A stretch of DNA of 64,000 nt from Flavobacterium sp. (GTDB taxonomy: Bacteria > Bacteroidota > Bacteroidia > Flavobacteriales > Flavobacteriaceae): positions 930,001-994,000 of the forward strand of contig NZ_JBCNKR010000006.1 of NCBI RefSeq assembly GCF_039595935.1, in the 5' to 3' direction. Position 1 is the stretch's first letter. The number at the start of each line of letters is the position of its first letter. Made by a program: the position numbers and the translations under genes. Below, piece by piece: positions 50,158 to 58,956 of the stretch. A model generated the notes under the pieces. It was given only the letters and a program-made list of their open reading frames with translations. It did no database searches and had not been told where the DNA came from.

Positions 50158-50496
50158 AAATTCTGTAATTTGTGCAAAGATAGTTTTTTCCTGCTAATAA
50201 ATCTTAAGTTCAATGTTCTTAGATTGATAGCATTTTATTTTAAGATAATCAGGAGCAATGCATTTGGCATTTTTTGACGCATGGTTTCCCGCTTTTTGTT
50301 TCAATTTTTTATTTTTTAAAGAAAAAAATAAAAAGATTTTCACTGCAATCGGGGCTAGATTCAAACATTAGGCTTCTTTTATTGTGAATGCCTTATTTCG
50401 CAAAGATTCACAAAGTTTGCACAAAGCCACACAAAGCCAAGAAAAAATTTTGTGAATCTCTGCGGAAACTTTGTGAATCTTTGAGGAATAAAAAAG
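50158..50496. other. Gap with CAAAGTTTGCAC repeat
   Basis: No gene lies in these 339 bp. A palindromic repeat occupies 50390-50490 (TTCGCAAAGATTCACAAAG against CTTTGTGAATCTTTGAGG), related to the CGCAAAG family. The rest is AT-rich and shows no ORF or promoter that I can support. Confidence 0.7.
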
Positions 50497-51453
50497 TTAG
50501 TAATTAGAAATCAATTGCCTTCCGTGCCACAAAATACTCGGATTAATTAAAACAATGCAGAAAACGCCTGAAACAATCAGAAATTTCAAAACATTATGCA
50601 ATAATAAAAATTGTTCTTTAGAATTTGATCTCCACAAATAAAGCAGAAAAAATATCAAAACAACAAAACATACGTAGAAATAAATATCCATATATCCTAC
50701 ATCGTAAATATTTACCAAAATGTAAACCGGAATAATGGTTAATAATGTCAAAACAGTAATAATCTGCTTGGAAACTTTTTCGTTATACGTAATCGGAATA
50801 GTGTGATAATCATTAGCCAAATCACCTTTTAAATTCTCTAAATCTTTTATCATTTCCCGAATCAAAAGCAATAAAAACAAAAACATAGCGTGTGCTGAAA
50901 TTACTGCAAAATGACTTCTGTGATTTTCAATTTCTTCAAAAGAAATCGAATTGTAGAAATATAATAAAATGGCAAAAAACGGAATTACCGCCATAAAAGC
51001 CGCTGTTAAATTCCCAACAATTGGATATTTTTTTATTTTATGAGAGTAAAACCAAATCAGGAAAATATAAGCGGAAAAGAAAAAAAAAGCACGCCAGGAA
51101 ACAATTGATGCCATTAAAACTGCCAAAAAATTCAGACTGAAATAAACGGTAAGTTTTGTTTTTTGACTTACCAATCTGTCGAGCATTGATTTATTTGGAC
51201 GATTGATTAAGTCTTTCTGACTGTCGTAAAAATTATTGATAATATATCCCGAAGCAATTGTAATCGCCGAAGCAAAAACAATTAAAAACAAATAAAAATC
51301 AAGTAAGATATCTAAAGCTCTTTTTTCTGGAGCCAGAATAAAAATCGCCGATAAATATTGTGCCAGAACAATAATCGGAATATTATAACCGCGTACTACA
51401 GAAAACAAACTAACAATTTTCATTACTAAAAGTTTGTGCTGTCTGCTTAACAT
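50497..51453 (-). CDS. UbiA-family prenyltransferase
   Basis: A 318-residue polytopic prenyltransferase of the UbiA superfamily with seven to nine helices. The first Asp-rich motif is NNFYDSQKDLINRPNKSM, the usual N(D/N)xxDxxxDxxNxP of the group, and the second is MIKDLENLKGDLANDYHTIP. The start MLSRQHKLLVMKIVSLFSVVRGYN is typical of Flavobacteriia members. These enzymes attach a prenyl chain to an aromatic or glycerol acceptor; the acceptor cannot be told, but related annotated proteins are geranylgeranylglycerol-phosphate or menaquinone-type transferases. It sits upstream of a DUF502 gene and near two mevalonate-pathway genes, which would supply its isoprenoid donor. Confidence 0.9.
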   Translation of the reverse strand: MLSRQHKLLVMKIVSLFSVVRGYNIPIIVLAQYLSAIFILAPEKRALDILLDFYLFLIVFASAITIASGYIINNFYDSQKDLINRPNKSMLDRLVSQKTKLTVYFSLNFLAVLMASIVSWRAFFFFSAYIFLIWFYSHKIKKYPIVGNLTAAFMAVIPFFAILLYFYNSISFEEIENHRSHFAVISAHAMFLFLLLLIREMIKDLENLKGDLANDYHTIPITYNEKVSKQIITVLTLLTIIPVYILVNIYDVGYMDIYFYVCFVVLIFFLLYLWRSNSKEQFLLLHNVLKFLIVSGVFCIVLINPSILWHGRQLISNY

Positions 51454-51514
51454 AGATTATTGGTTGTGGATTAAATTTAATTTGAAGGTAAAAGTTATTT
51501 TTTAAATCTGAAAT

Positions 51515-52105
51515 TTAGAGCTTGTTTTTTAACAAATCTTTAGAGCCGTAACCTAATTTTCGAATGCAGGCCAAAGCTTGTTTTTGTGTGATATCAATTT
51601 CTTGTATATCTTTCTTCTCGACGAAGCAAACTGAGCCGCTCCACGGATTTGGTGCGTCCGGAACAAAAACAGTAAACTTATTTTCGTCTATTTGTTCTAT
51701 TAAAAAAGCAAATTGCAATCCGGCATCAGTAGGGACTAAAATAACTTTTAAGTTTTCGTTAGATTCTAATCCCATAATATTTTCATTCATGTTTTTCATA
51801 AATGAATATCCGGGAACAAAACTTAAAACTCCATTTTCTAATTTATAAATCAGTTTTTTTGCTCCGGCAGTTCTGGCCAGTAAACCTGCCGCAAAACAAA
51901 TAATAATTAGAATTAAAGTTCCAATAAGTTCCTGAAGCGCAATCCCTAAAACATGTACTTTGGGCAGATTGTTTACAAGCGGTAAAGTAATTTTTTGAAT
52001 TATTCCGTATCCTTTTTCGAGAATAACAAGAAGTACAACTAAAGGCGCTAAAAACAGAATCCCTCCTAAAAATGTTGCTTTAATTATTTTTAAAATACTT
52101 TTCAT
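51515..52105 (-). CDS. DUF502-family membrane protein
   Basis: A 196-residue membrane protein of DUF502. Two or three helices (ATFLGGILFLAPLVVLLVILE, LGIALQELIGTLILIIICFAAGLLA) are followed by the family segment LSFVPGYSFMKNMNENIMG and VFVPDAPNPWSGSVCFVEKKDI. The ATG at 52103-52105 was chosen over a TTG two codons earlier. Family function is unknown. It is transcribed in the same direction as the UbiA gene downstream of it, and a gap of 66 bp separates it from the mevalonate-pathway kinase. Confidence 0.92.
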   Translation of the reverse strand: MKSILKIIKATFLGGILFLAPLVVLLVILEKGYGIIQKITLPLVNNLPKVHVLGIALQELIGTLILIIICFAAGLLARTAGAKKLIYKLENGVLSFVPGYSFMKNMNENIMGLESNENLKVILVPTDAGLQFAFLIEQIDENKFTVFVPDAPNPWSGSVCFVEKKDIQEIDITQKQALACIRKLGYGSKDLLKNKL

Positions 52106-52170
52106 AATCAATAACTTTTTAGTATGAATACTTATGAAAATCTACTCAAATAACTTCGGCTTTTTAAGGT

Positions 52171-53109
52171 TTAAAACTGATAAACGACTTCTAGTTTATA
52201 GTCTTTTAAAGAAACTTTGGCACGTTCTAAATCTTCAGTAAAACCAAGAATATAGCCGCCTCCGCCAGAACCACAAAGTTTTAAATAATAATCGTTTGTG
52301 TCAATGCCGTGCTGCCAGATTCCGTGAAATTGCTCCGGAATCATTGGTTTAAAGTTATTTAAAACAACTTTAGAAAGTTTCTTGGTATTGGTAAACAAAG
52401 ACTTCATGTCGCCATGTAAAAAGTTTTCTACACAAGCGTCAGTATATTTTACGAATTGGTTTTTAAGCATAGTACGGAAACCTTTATCCTTTAAGTTTTC
52501 CATAAAAATGTTAACCATTGGCGCAGTTTCACCAACAATCCCTGAGTCTAACAAAAATACAGCGCCTTTTCCGTCAAAACTTTGAGTCGGAATTCCGGTC
52601 GCTTCAATATTATCTTTAGAATTAATTAAAATCGGAATACTCAAATAGCTGTTTAATGGATCTAAACCAGAACTTTTTCCGTGGAAAAAACTCTCCATTT
52701 GAGAAAATATATTTTTTAACTGTAATAGTTTTTCGCGTGTCAAATTCTCTAAAACCGTGATTTTGTTTGTAGCATATTTGTCATAAATAGCCGCAACAAG
52801 CGCACCGCTGCTTCCAACACCGTATCCTTGTGGAATACTAGAATCGAAATACATTCCGGTTTCGACATCATTTTTTAGAGTTTCTAAATCAAAAGTAACC
52901 AATTCTGGCTGCTGAGTCTGTAAAACTTCAAGATAAGCAGCAAAGCTTTGTAAACTTTTGTTTGATGCAATAGCTTCAGCCGAAGGTTCTTCAGATTTCT
53001 TTAATGCACCATTATAAAAATTATAAGGAATAGAAAGTCCTTTAGAGTCGCGGATAATTCCGTATTCTCCAAAGAGTAATATTTTTGAGTAAAATAATGG
53101 TCCTTTCAT
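52171..53109 (-). CDS. Mevalonate-pathway GHMP kinase (mevalonate kinase-like)
   Basis: A 312-residue GHMP-fold kinase. The start YSKILLFGEYGIIRDSKGLSIPYNF is the mevalonate-kinase opening (K-LFGEY), the phosphate loop is QGYGVGSSGALVAAIYDKYA near residues 94-113 (PxGxGxGSSxAL-type), and the third GHMP motif is KLCGSGGGGYILGF near the C-terminus. Together with mvaD 320 bp upstream on the same strand it supplies IPP through the mevalonate route typical of Bacteroidota. It could act on mevalonate or phosphomevalonate; motif 1 favours mevalonate kinase. A short antitoxin-like gene lies between the two. Confidence 0.88.
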   Translation of the reverse strand: MKGPLFYSKILLFGEYGIIRDSKGLSIPYNFYNGALKKSEEPSAEAIASNKSLQSFAAYLEVLQTQQPELVTFDLETLKNDVETGMYFDSSIPQGYGVGSSGALVAAIYDKYATNKITVLENLTREKLLQLKNIFSQMESFFHGKSSGLDPLNSYLSIPILINSKDNIEATGIPTQSFDGKGAVFLLDSGIVGETAPMVNIFMENLKDKGFRTMLKNQFVKYTDACVENFLHGDMKSLFTNTKKLSKVVLNNFKPMIPEQFHGIWQHGIDTNDYYLKLCGSGGGGYILGFTEDLERAKVSLKDYKLEVVYQF

Positions 53110-53182
53110 GATTTATTTTATGTCTTTTTTATTTTATTTGGGTCTTGTCTGGTAAAAGATTGTAGAAGTATGTTTAAAAATA

Positions 53183-53401
53183 TTATCTATATTTTTTCAT
53201 CATATCTTCATAACTAATATATTCTCCTCTTTCAATTTCTAATTCACTTTGAGCTATATCTGCTTTTTGTGCATCAGTCAAATCATTCCACCAATCTTTT
53301 TTCATTTCAGTCAATAATTTTTTGACTTCTTTAATGATTAAGGGATCATTTGTTTCTTCCAGTATTTTTATCACTTCGAGCTTTTCAAATTGAATGTCCA
53401 T
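53183..53401 (-). CDS. Small antitoxin-like protein between mevalonate genes
   Basis: A 72-residue protein: MDIQFEKLEVIKILEETNDPLIIKEV, a helix with LLTEMKKDWWNDLTDAQ, and an end ERGEYISYEDMMKKYR. The form (an N-terminal dimer helix pair, then SxxELExGExxxxEdxxxK) is that of small addiction-module components of the RHH-less, putative-antitoxin group. No toxin gene (RelE/ParE-like) is beside it. It interrupts the kinase-decarboxylase pair, with gaps of 73 and 30 bp. It may be a remnant of an inserted TA module. Confidence 0.7.
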   Translation of the reverse strand: MDIQFEKLEVIKILEETNDPLIIKEVKKLLTEMKKDWWNDLTDAQKADIAQSELEIERGEYISYEDMMKKYR

Positions 53402-53431
53402 AATCAAAATTTTAATTAAAGATACGCAAAA

Positions 53432-54532
53432 TTATAATGCAATTGATCCGTTTCCAATTTTGTCGCAAATGTACTGACGATTCTGACAAAATACAACTAA
53501 TTCGTCCTGAATAAATTGTAATACTTTTTCGCTAACGTTTTCGGGATAAAGCACATGCACATTTGCACCGGCATCAAGCGTAAAACATACTGGAATCTGA
53601 GTTTCTCGTCTAAATTTCCAGATCGCATTTATGATTTGCAGCGTGTTAGGTTTCATCAAAATGAAATAGGGCATTGATGTCATCATCATAGCGTGCAAAG
53701 TAAGTGCTTCACTTTCTACAACTTTGATGAATTCTTCCAGATTTCCACTTTCAAAAATGGCAATTAATTTATCCAGATTTTCGTGTGCTTGTTCAAAACG
53801 TCTTTCAGCATACGGATGATTGTGCATTAAATCATGCCCAACTGTACTCGAAACTTGTTTTTCACCTTTATCAACCAATAAAATAGTATCTTGATAATTC
53901 TTGAAATTTTCATGAATAACGTACGGAAATTCAACTCCAAATAAATCAGAACTTCCTTCAATATTTTCTTGATTTCCCCAAACAACAACATTTCCTTTTA
54001 CGCTTCGGCAGGCACTTCCTGAACCTAAACGTGCTAAAAATGATGCTTTTTGATAAAAGTATTCATCCGTCATTTCCGGATTTAACAATTTCTCCAAACT
54101 CATAAAATTCATTGCCAAAGCTGCCATTCCGGATGCCGAAGAAGCAATTCCGGAACTGTGCGGAAATGTATTCTGCGTATCAATTGTAAAATGATAGTCT
54201 TTTAAAAACGGCAGATAAACTTCAACTCTTTCTAAAAACTTCTGAATTTTTGGTTTGAAATCTTCTTTTGGTTTTCCTTCAAAAAGTAAATCAAAAGAAA
54301 ATCTATTTGTCACGCTGAGCGAAGTCGAAGTGTCTCGTTTTTCAAATCCCAGTTTTGTGATTGTTTTACAATTATTCAGAGTAAAACTTACCGAAGGATT
54401 TGCCGGAATCTGATTGTCTTTTTTTCCCCAATATTTTACTAATGCTATATTGCTTGGAGCACTCCACTCAAAGTTCCCGTTTTCGATTGTTGAAGTATAT
54501 TTATTTGGAATAAAATCAGCTGCTGTAAACAT
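53432..54532 (-). CDS. mvaD: Diphosphomevalonate decarboxylase
   Basis: A 366-residue diphosphomevalonate decarboxylase, the ATP-dependent last step to isopentenyl diphosphate. The start has APSNIALVKYWGKKDNQIPANPSVSFTLN with the conserved N-IA-KYWGK, the phosphate loop FPHSSGIASSASGMAALA follows, and the GHMP/decarboxylase segment is LARLGSGSACRSVKGNVVVWG. The C-terminus has CFTLDAGANVHVLYP with the catalytic Asp. Residues of about 66-77 (KRDTSTSLSVTNR) are an insert encoded by a palindromic-repeat fragment (54306-54337), in a surface loop after the first strands, before RFSFDLLFEGKPKE. The start at 54530-54532 leaves out 15 noncoding-looking codons. Confidence 0.95.
   Translation of the reverse strand: MFTAADFIPNKYTSTIENGNFEWSAPSNIALVKYWGKKDNQIPANPSVSFTLNNCKTITKLGFEKRDTSTSLSVTNRFSFDLLFEGKPKEDFKPKIQKFLERVEVYLPFLKDYHFTIDTQNTFPHSSGIASSASGMAALAMNFMSLEKLLNPEMTDEYFYQKASFLARLGSGSACRSVKGNVVVWGNQENIEGSSDLFGVEFPYVIHENFKNYQDTILLVDKGEKQVSSTVGHDLMHNHPYAERRFEQAHENLDKLIAIFESGNLEEFIKVVESEALTLHAMMMTSMPYFILMKPNTLQIINAIWKFRRETQIPVCFTLDAGANVHVLYPENVSEKVLQFIQDELVVFCQNRQYICDKIGNGSIAL
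54306..54337. repeat. GAGCGAAGTCGAA repeat fragment inside mvaD
   Basis: Plus-strand TTTGTCACGCTGAGCGAAGT, then CGAAGTGTCTCG. The core GAGCGAAGTCGAA equals the intergenic palindrome at 33057-33072 and the cyclase fragment at 40886-40917. On the minus strand the codons are ACT-TCG-ACT-TCG-CTC, giving TSTSL, the same frame as in the cyclase gene. Confidence 0.85.
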
Positions 54533-54677
54533 GAAATATAAATTTTGGCAAAGATAGTTTTTAAAATATTTTACCATGTAAGTTATATAAGAAATTATAA
54601 GTAGACTTTATTAAAATGAACTTATATACTTATATGGTTTTCCAAATTTCTTTTGATTATTTTTGGATACAAAATTT

Positions 54678-55160
54678 ATGAAAATGAACAAGATCGTTAA
54701 AATTATAATAGCCTTAATTATTTGTTTAGCAGTAGGATATTCTGCAAGTACAGTAACGAGACCGAGTGTAGAAAGCTGGTATCCAACTATTGTAAAACCC
54801 GTTTTTAATCCGCCAAATTGGATTTTTATGCCGGTCTGGACAATACTTTATATTTTTATGGCGATAGCTGCGGCTTTAGTTTGGGACAAAATAAAAGTGC
54901 AAACCGAAAAAGTAAAAACAGCACTTCTTTTCTTTTTGATTCAGTTAACGCTCAATGCGATTTGGTCTTATTTATTTTTCGGATTGAAAAACCCTCTTTT
55001 GGCTTTAATAGAAATTATTCTTTTATGGCTTATGATTTATGAAACTTATTTAAAATTCATCAGAATTAATAAAATCTCAGGTTATTTATTGATTCCTTAT
55101 TTAGCTTGGGTTGCCTTTGCAGCTGTTTTGAATGCTAGTATTTGGTGGTTGAATAAATAG
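54678..55160 (+). CDS. TspO/MBR-family protein
   Basis: A 160-residue integral membrane protein of the TspO/peripheral benzodiazepine receptor family, five helices. Landmarks: VGYSASTVTRPSVESWYPTIVKPVFNPPNWIFMPVWTILYIFMAIAAALVW near the start (P-FNPPNW-F-PVW), LNAIWSYLFFGLKNPLLALIEI (NxxWSxxFFG) and WVAFAAVLNASIWWLN at the end. TspO binds porphyrins and tryptophan-like ligands and takes part in stress and tetrapyrrole handling. The first ATG at 54678 follows a TATTTTTG -7 box (54658-54665) with no good TTG partner. Single gene. Confidence 0.94.
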   Translation: MKMNKIVKIIIALIICLAVGYSASTVTRPSVESWYPTIVKPVFNPPNWIFMPVWTILYIFMAIAAALVWDKIKVQTEKVKTALLFFLIQLTLNAIWSYLFFGLKNPLLALIEIILLWLMIYETYLKFIRINKISGYLLIPYLAWVAFAAVLNASIWWLNK

Positions 55161-55208
55161 ATGTTTTAGTTTCAGGTTTTAAGTTTAATTCTTTACGTAA
55201 TATACTTT

Positions 55209-56189
55209 ATGAATAAATTGAAGTTTTTTGTTGTTGTCTTGGTTTTAATCTCTTTTAAAACTTTTGCATGTTTGAATGGCGAAACCAAGATTCTTAAAAA
55301 CGGAGCTTATGCTTATCTCGATTACAGAGGGCTGGTTCCTCATGGTCATAATTTCGTTACTGCAGATTTCCCTAGAACACTAAAAGAACTTGATAGTTTG
55401 TACAAAAAAACGAATGATATCGATTATTTATCTGATAAAGGTTATGTCTTAATTATTCAGAAAAAATACGACGAAGCTTTAAATTTGTATTTGAATATTG
55501 AAAAAACAAATCCTAATAGATATTCTACAGCATCAAATTTAGGGACGCTTTATGAGTTAATGGGAGAAAATCAAAAAGCTTATAATTGGATTAAAAAATC
55601 AATCGAAATAAACCCGAAATCTCATAATGGTTCTGAATGGCTTCATTTAAAAATATTAGAAGCTAAGATTCTGAATTCATCTAATCTTAAAGGGCAATTT
55701 TTAATCAATACTAATTTCGGAACTGCTGGCAGCCCTGAGACTAAATTAACTAAAGAAGAAATAGAAAAATTAGCAAAGGAAATTTATTTTCAGGTAAATG
55801 AGAGAATGTCATTTATTGGACCAAAAGATGAAATTATTTCTATTTTACTTTTTGAATTAGGAAATCTTGTACAGTTAATTGGAGAACATGAAAATGCACT
55901 TCGAATTTATAATAAAGCAAGAGTTTATGGATTTGATAATGATTTAATTGTTGCAAGAATGGTCTTTAGCGCTCAGGGAAAGGCAGCATATTATCAAGGA
56001 AAAACAATAGAATTTGGCAGGAAACTTAAATTTCTTAGAGAAACTAAAAAGGGCATTGATTTAGATTACGTTTATCAAATAGAAACAGGTTTAATCGTTT
56101 TGTCAATAATTCTATTTATGGTATTAATAGTTTTTGCAGTGGTATTTATAAAATGGAAGAAGTTGAAAAAAACTATTTCAACTTCTTAA
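55209..56189 (+). CDS. TPR-repeat protein with C-terminal membrane helix
   Basis: A 326-residue protein with an N-terminal signal segment (FFVVVLVLISFKTFAC), about three TPR units (YDEALNLYLNIEKTNPNRYSTASNLGTLYELMGENQKAYNWIKKSIEINP) and a C-terminal membrane helix (GLIVLSIILFMVLIVFAVVFI) with a short basic tail. The TPR array lies outside, probably in the periplasm, and the tail in the cytoplasm. It probably serves as a scaffold; no partner is visible. The last 17 bp overlap the convergent gene on the other strand. Confidence 0.8.
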   Translation: MNKLKFFVVVLVLISFKTFACLNGETKILKNGAYAYLDYRGLVPHGHNFVTADFPRTLKELDSLYKKTNDIDYLSDKGYVLIIQKKYDEALNLYLNIEKTNPNRYSTASNLGTLYELMGENQKAYNWIKKSIEINPKSHNGSEWLHLKILEAKILNSSNLKGQFLINTNFGTAGSPETKLTKEEIEKLAKEIYFQVNERMSFIGPKDEIISILLFELGNLVQLIGEHENALRIYNKARVYGFDNDLIVARMVFSAQGKAAYYQGKTIEFGRKLKFLRETKKGIDLDYVYQIETGLIVLSIILFMVLIVFAVVFIKWKKLKKTISTS

Positions 56190-56913
56190 ATTCTTCGTTT
56201 TTAGCAAATAAAAAATCCATTGTGTAAAGTATATTTTTCTTTTTTAAAATAACTGCCGATTGTGGGTCGGCTTCACAAAATTGAAGGAAAAGTGCCTTTT
56301 TATCCGGACTTAATTTTAAATCTTTGGTAAAATAATCTAAAGGACAAGTTGCTTCTACGAATGTTATGAAATCCAATTCGGGAGTTTTCTTTTTAGGTTT
56401 TTGCTTCGTGGCGTCTTCTTTTTTAAACAAGCCTAAAATACCTGTTCCCATTGCCATAAAATTCATTCCATTTGTAATAGTACCATCATAGACGCCAGTA
56501 TATTTTCGTAAATCACGAGAAGCTCTCTGTAATGCGATCGAATCCGAAACTTCCTGAGAAGGACCAACATGAGGAAATTTTATTTTTGTAATTACAACCT
56601 CATCTAATTCTTCTGGCTTTAAAATCATATTTACAACGATATTATTTTGATCTATATTTTCCTGAAAAATTTTTAACCGTTTGAAAAAATAATCTTTGGA
56701 GAAAAAAAGCAGACTGTCTTGTGGACGCACCAGAATCGAAAATTCGCCAAATTCGTTTGTTCTTGTACTGGTTTTGGCAGTTTTATTAATTACTTCTACT
56801 TTATTAAGCGGAATATTCTGTGAAAGAACTTTTCCGTTTAATAATTTTTCATTTTGAGAAATACTTAGCTGATAAGTGAAAAAAGAAATTGTGGTTAGTA
56901 ATTTTACTTTCAT
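56173..56913 (-). CDS. CarboxypepD_reg-like exported protein
   Basis: A 246-residue exported protein with a signal (MKVKLLTTISFFTYQLSISQN) and an N-terminal carboxypeptidase-regulatory-like beta-sandwich: KLLNGKVLSQNIPLNKVEVINKT, STRTNEFGEFSILVRPQDSLLFFS, the standard beta-sandwich found at the start of SusC-like receptors and here alone. The rest has LDEVVITKIKFPHVGP, the sort of plug start seen in SusC, then an unknown basic C-terminal half. It may be a truncated or stand-alone receptor relative. It converges on the TPR gene with a 17-bp overlap. Confidence 0.78.
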   Translation of the reverse strand: MKVKLLTTISFFTYQLSISQNEKLLNGKVLSQNIPLNKVEVINKTAKTSTRTNEFGEFSILVRPQDSLLFFSKDYFFKRLKIFQENIDQNNIVVNMILKPEELDEVVITKIKFPHVGPSQEVSDSIALQRASRDLRKYTGVYDGTITNGMNFMAMGTGILGLFKKEDATKQKPKKKTPELDFITFVEATCPLDYFTKDLKLSPDKKALFLQFCEADPQSAVILKKKNILYTMDFLFAKNEEFKKLK

Positions 56914-56994
56914 AAGGATTAATTAGTTGAGAGTAAAATTATTAGAATACTCTTAACGAAAACTTACAGAACATGTAAATTCTTGTTAAGAATG

Positions 56995-57663
56995 TTATAG
57001 TAATTTCGAACAGAACTTTTCTAATTCGCCATTATTAAATAAAACCGGCCCATGACCAAAACATAATATTTTAGGTTTTAAGGAAGCCAGTTTTAATATT
57101 GATTTTCTATTCGTTTCTTGATCTGAAGTAAATAAATGCGGCGGTTCGTGAAGGCCAACTTTTGTAGTGAGCAAATTCATATTTGTCATAACATCACCAA
57201 CGATTAAAACGCCGTCTTTTTCTCTGAAAAAAGACAAATGACCTTTAGAATGTCCGGGAGTTTCAATAACCGTTAATCCGCCAATTTGATCACCTTCTTT
57301 TAAGGTTTGAGAAACAGGAGTTCCTTTTCCTGCCCAGAAGTTTTTCTGAAATTTTGAAATTAAATGATTCGGATTTGGGTATTCTGTAATTACGTTTCCG
57401 TTCTCGGCGAATTCTCTTTCGGGTTCACTGCATAAAAGCGGAATATTCAAAGTTTCGCAGATTGTTTTACTGCTTCCTTGATGATCAGCGTGAGCGTGAG
57501 TTAAGGCGTGTTTGTTGACGGTTTTGTCTTTAATTGCTTTTAAAATTGTATATGCTGAACTGCGAATTCCGGCATCAATTAAAACATCTTCAATCAAATA
57601 ACAATTTATGGCGTTTCTTGGAAATAAGGGAATTTGGTAAACGTCTTTGGCAATATTCTTCAT
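56995..57663 (-). CDS. MBL-fold metallo-hydrolase
   Basis: A 222-residue metallo-beta-lactamase-fold hydrolase. The zinc motif is ALTHAHADHQGSSK (HxHxDH), followed by ETPGHSKGHLSFF (His), GDVMTNMNLL (Asp) and CFGHGPVLF (His), in family order. The start MKNIAKDVYQIPLFPRNAINCYLIED resembles glyoxalase-II-like or quorum-quenching-like enzymes. It is cytoplasmic. The substrate is unknown. It lies 61 bp upstream of the Crp/Fnr gene on the same strand order (regulator first), so the regulator may control it. Confidence 0.9.
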   Translation of the reverse strand: MKNIAKDVYQIPLFPRNAINCYLIEDVLIDAGIRSSAYTILKAIKDKTVNKHALTHAHADHQGSSKTICETLNIPLLCSEPEREFAENGNVITEYPNPNHLISKFQKNFWAGKGTPVSQTLKEGDQIGGLTVIETPGHSKGHLSFFREKDGVLIVGDVMTNMNLLTTKVGLHEPPHLFTSDQETNRKSILKLASLKPKILCFGHGPVLFNNGELEKFCSKLL

Positions 57664-57724
57664 CTTTTTCAAATTTTATTTTGGCAAAGATTTGAATTCC
57701 GTTCTTCAACTCACTTGATAAATG

Positions 57725-58297
57725 TTAAGAAATGTTCTGACGGATTCTGCTCAGCGACTCTGGAGTTATTCCAAGAAAAGAGGCGATGTAAATTAAAGGC
57801 GTTCGTTGAATTATTTTGGCTGGAGCCGAAGCTAAAAAAGTCTGGTATTTTTCTTTGGCAGGAATCATTTGAAGTTTTAAAACACGATCTGCCATGCAAA
57901 GATAATTCTGCTCGGCGAGAATTCTTCCGACACGTTCCCAATTTGGAATTTCGTTATACAAAAATTGCATTTTTTCGAAAGTGATAGAAAGAACTTCACA
58001 GTCTTCGATACATTGGATATTTTCAAAAGAAACAGATTGGTTTATAAAACTGGAATACGATGCAATAAAACCGTCATCACAGCTTAAGTAAGTGGTAATT
58101 TCTTTTCCGTCTTTTAAGTAATAAACACGCGCCAAACCTTCAACAATAAAAAAGATTTTACTGCTGGTTTTTCCCATTTCAGAAAGAAATTCTTTAGCAG
58201 TAAAATTTTCATATTGAAAACAATTATCAATCATTTCAATTTCTTTTTCAGAAAACGAAGCGATAGCCAAAATTTGTTTTTTTAAAGAAGGATTCAT
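57725..58297 (-). CDS. Crp/Fnr-family transcriptional regulator
   Basis: A 190-residue regulator with an N-terminal cNMP-binding-type beta-roll (FTAKEFLSEMGKTSSKIFFIVEGLARVYYLKDGKEITTYLSCDDGF) and a C-terminal winged helix with the recognition helix in PLIYIASFLGITPESLSRIRQNIS. No Cys cluster for an FeS sensor is seen, so it is not an Fnr proper. The Bacteroidota proteins of this type respond to unknown ligands. It is transcribed in the order HAD phosphatase, this gene, MBL hydrolase, with only 5 bp to the HAD gene. Confidence 0.92.
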   Translation of the reverse strand: MNPSLKKQILAIASFSEKEIEMIDNCFQYENFTAKEFLSEMGKTSSKIFFIVEGLARVYYLKDGKEITTYLSCDDGFIASYSSFINQSVSFENIQCIEDCEVLSITFEKMQFLYNEIPNWERVGRILAEQNYLCMADRVLKLQMIPAKEKYQTFLASAPAKIIQRTPLIYIASFLGITPESLSRIRQNIS

Positions 58298-58302
58298 GAT
58301 TT

Positions 58303-58950
58303 TTACAGAATGTCTACCAATTCCGAGGCGTTATTAATAACCACTTTTGCACCGCTGTTTTTTAATTCTTCTTCGGTTCTGTAGCCCCAAGTTACGCCAA
58401 CAGGGAACATATTGGCATTTACAGCCGTTTTCATGTCAATATCAGAATCGCCTACAAAAAGAATTTCTTCAGGTTTTAAATTCCATTTTTTGCTGATTTC
58501 AATTGCTTCAAACGGATTTGGTTTTTTAAGTTCTTCTGTGCTCAAACCAACTGCTGTATCGAATTGTTTTGGAAATAATTCCGTTGCTATTTTCTTGGTT
58601 AATTCGTCTGCTTTGTTGGAGAAAACAGCCATTTTGATGTTTTTTGAAGTCAGTTTTTCTAACAATTCAATAATTCCTTCATACGGTTTTGTTTTCAGCG
58701 TACAGATTTTAGTGTATTCATCGACCATACATTCAAAACAACTTTCGATTTCATCATCAGAATTGTTTGTTGCCGGCAAAGCTTTGCTGACCAAATTTCT
58801 TAAACCACTTCCGATAAAATATTGATAAGTATCGTAATCATGTGTAGGGTAACTTAGAGCGGTAAGTACTTTGTTCATCGCATCTGAAATGTCGTGTAAT
58901 GAGTTGACCAAAGTTCCGTCTAAATCAAAGATAATTCCTTTAAATTTCAT
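58303..58950 (-). CDS. HAD-family phosphatase (phosphoglycolate phosphatase-like)
   Basis: A 215-residue HAD hydrolase of the Gph type. Motif I is GIIFDLDGTLVNSLHD, the cap is helical, motif II is MAVFSNKAD, motif III is KKPNPFEAIEI, motif IV is ILFVGDSDIDMKTAVNANMFPVGVTWGYR. It likely dephosphorylates small phosphoesters such as 2-phosphoglycolate. It lies 6 bp downstream of the flavoprotein gene and 5 bp upstream of the Crp/Fnr gene, so it is part of a four-gene minus-strand unit (HI0933-type, HAD, Crp/Fnr, MBL). Confidence 0.93.
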   Translation of the reverse strand: MKFKGIIFDLDGTLVNSLHDISDAMNKVLTALSYPTHDYDTYQYFIGSGLRNLVSKALPATNNSDDEIESCFECMVDEYTKICTLKTKPYEGIIELLEKLTSKNIKMAVFSNKADELTKKIATELFPKQFDTAVGLSTEELKKPNPFEAIEISKKWNLKPEEILFVGDSDIDMKTAVNANMFPVGVTWGYRTEEELKNSGAKVVINNASELVDIL

Positions 58951-58956
58951 TTTGTA

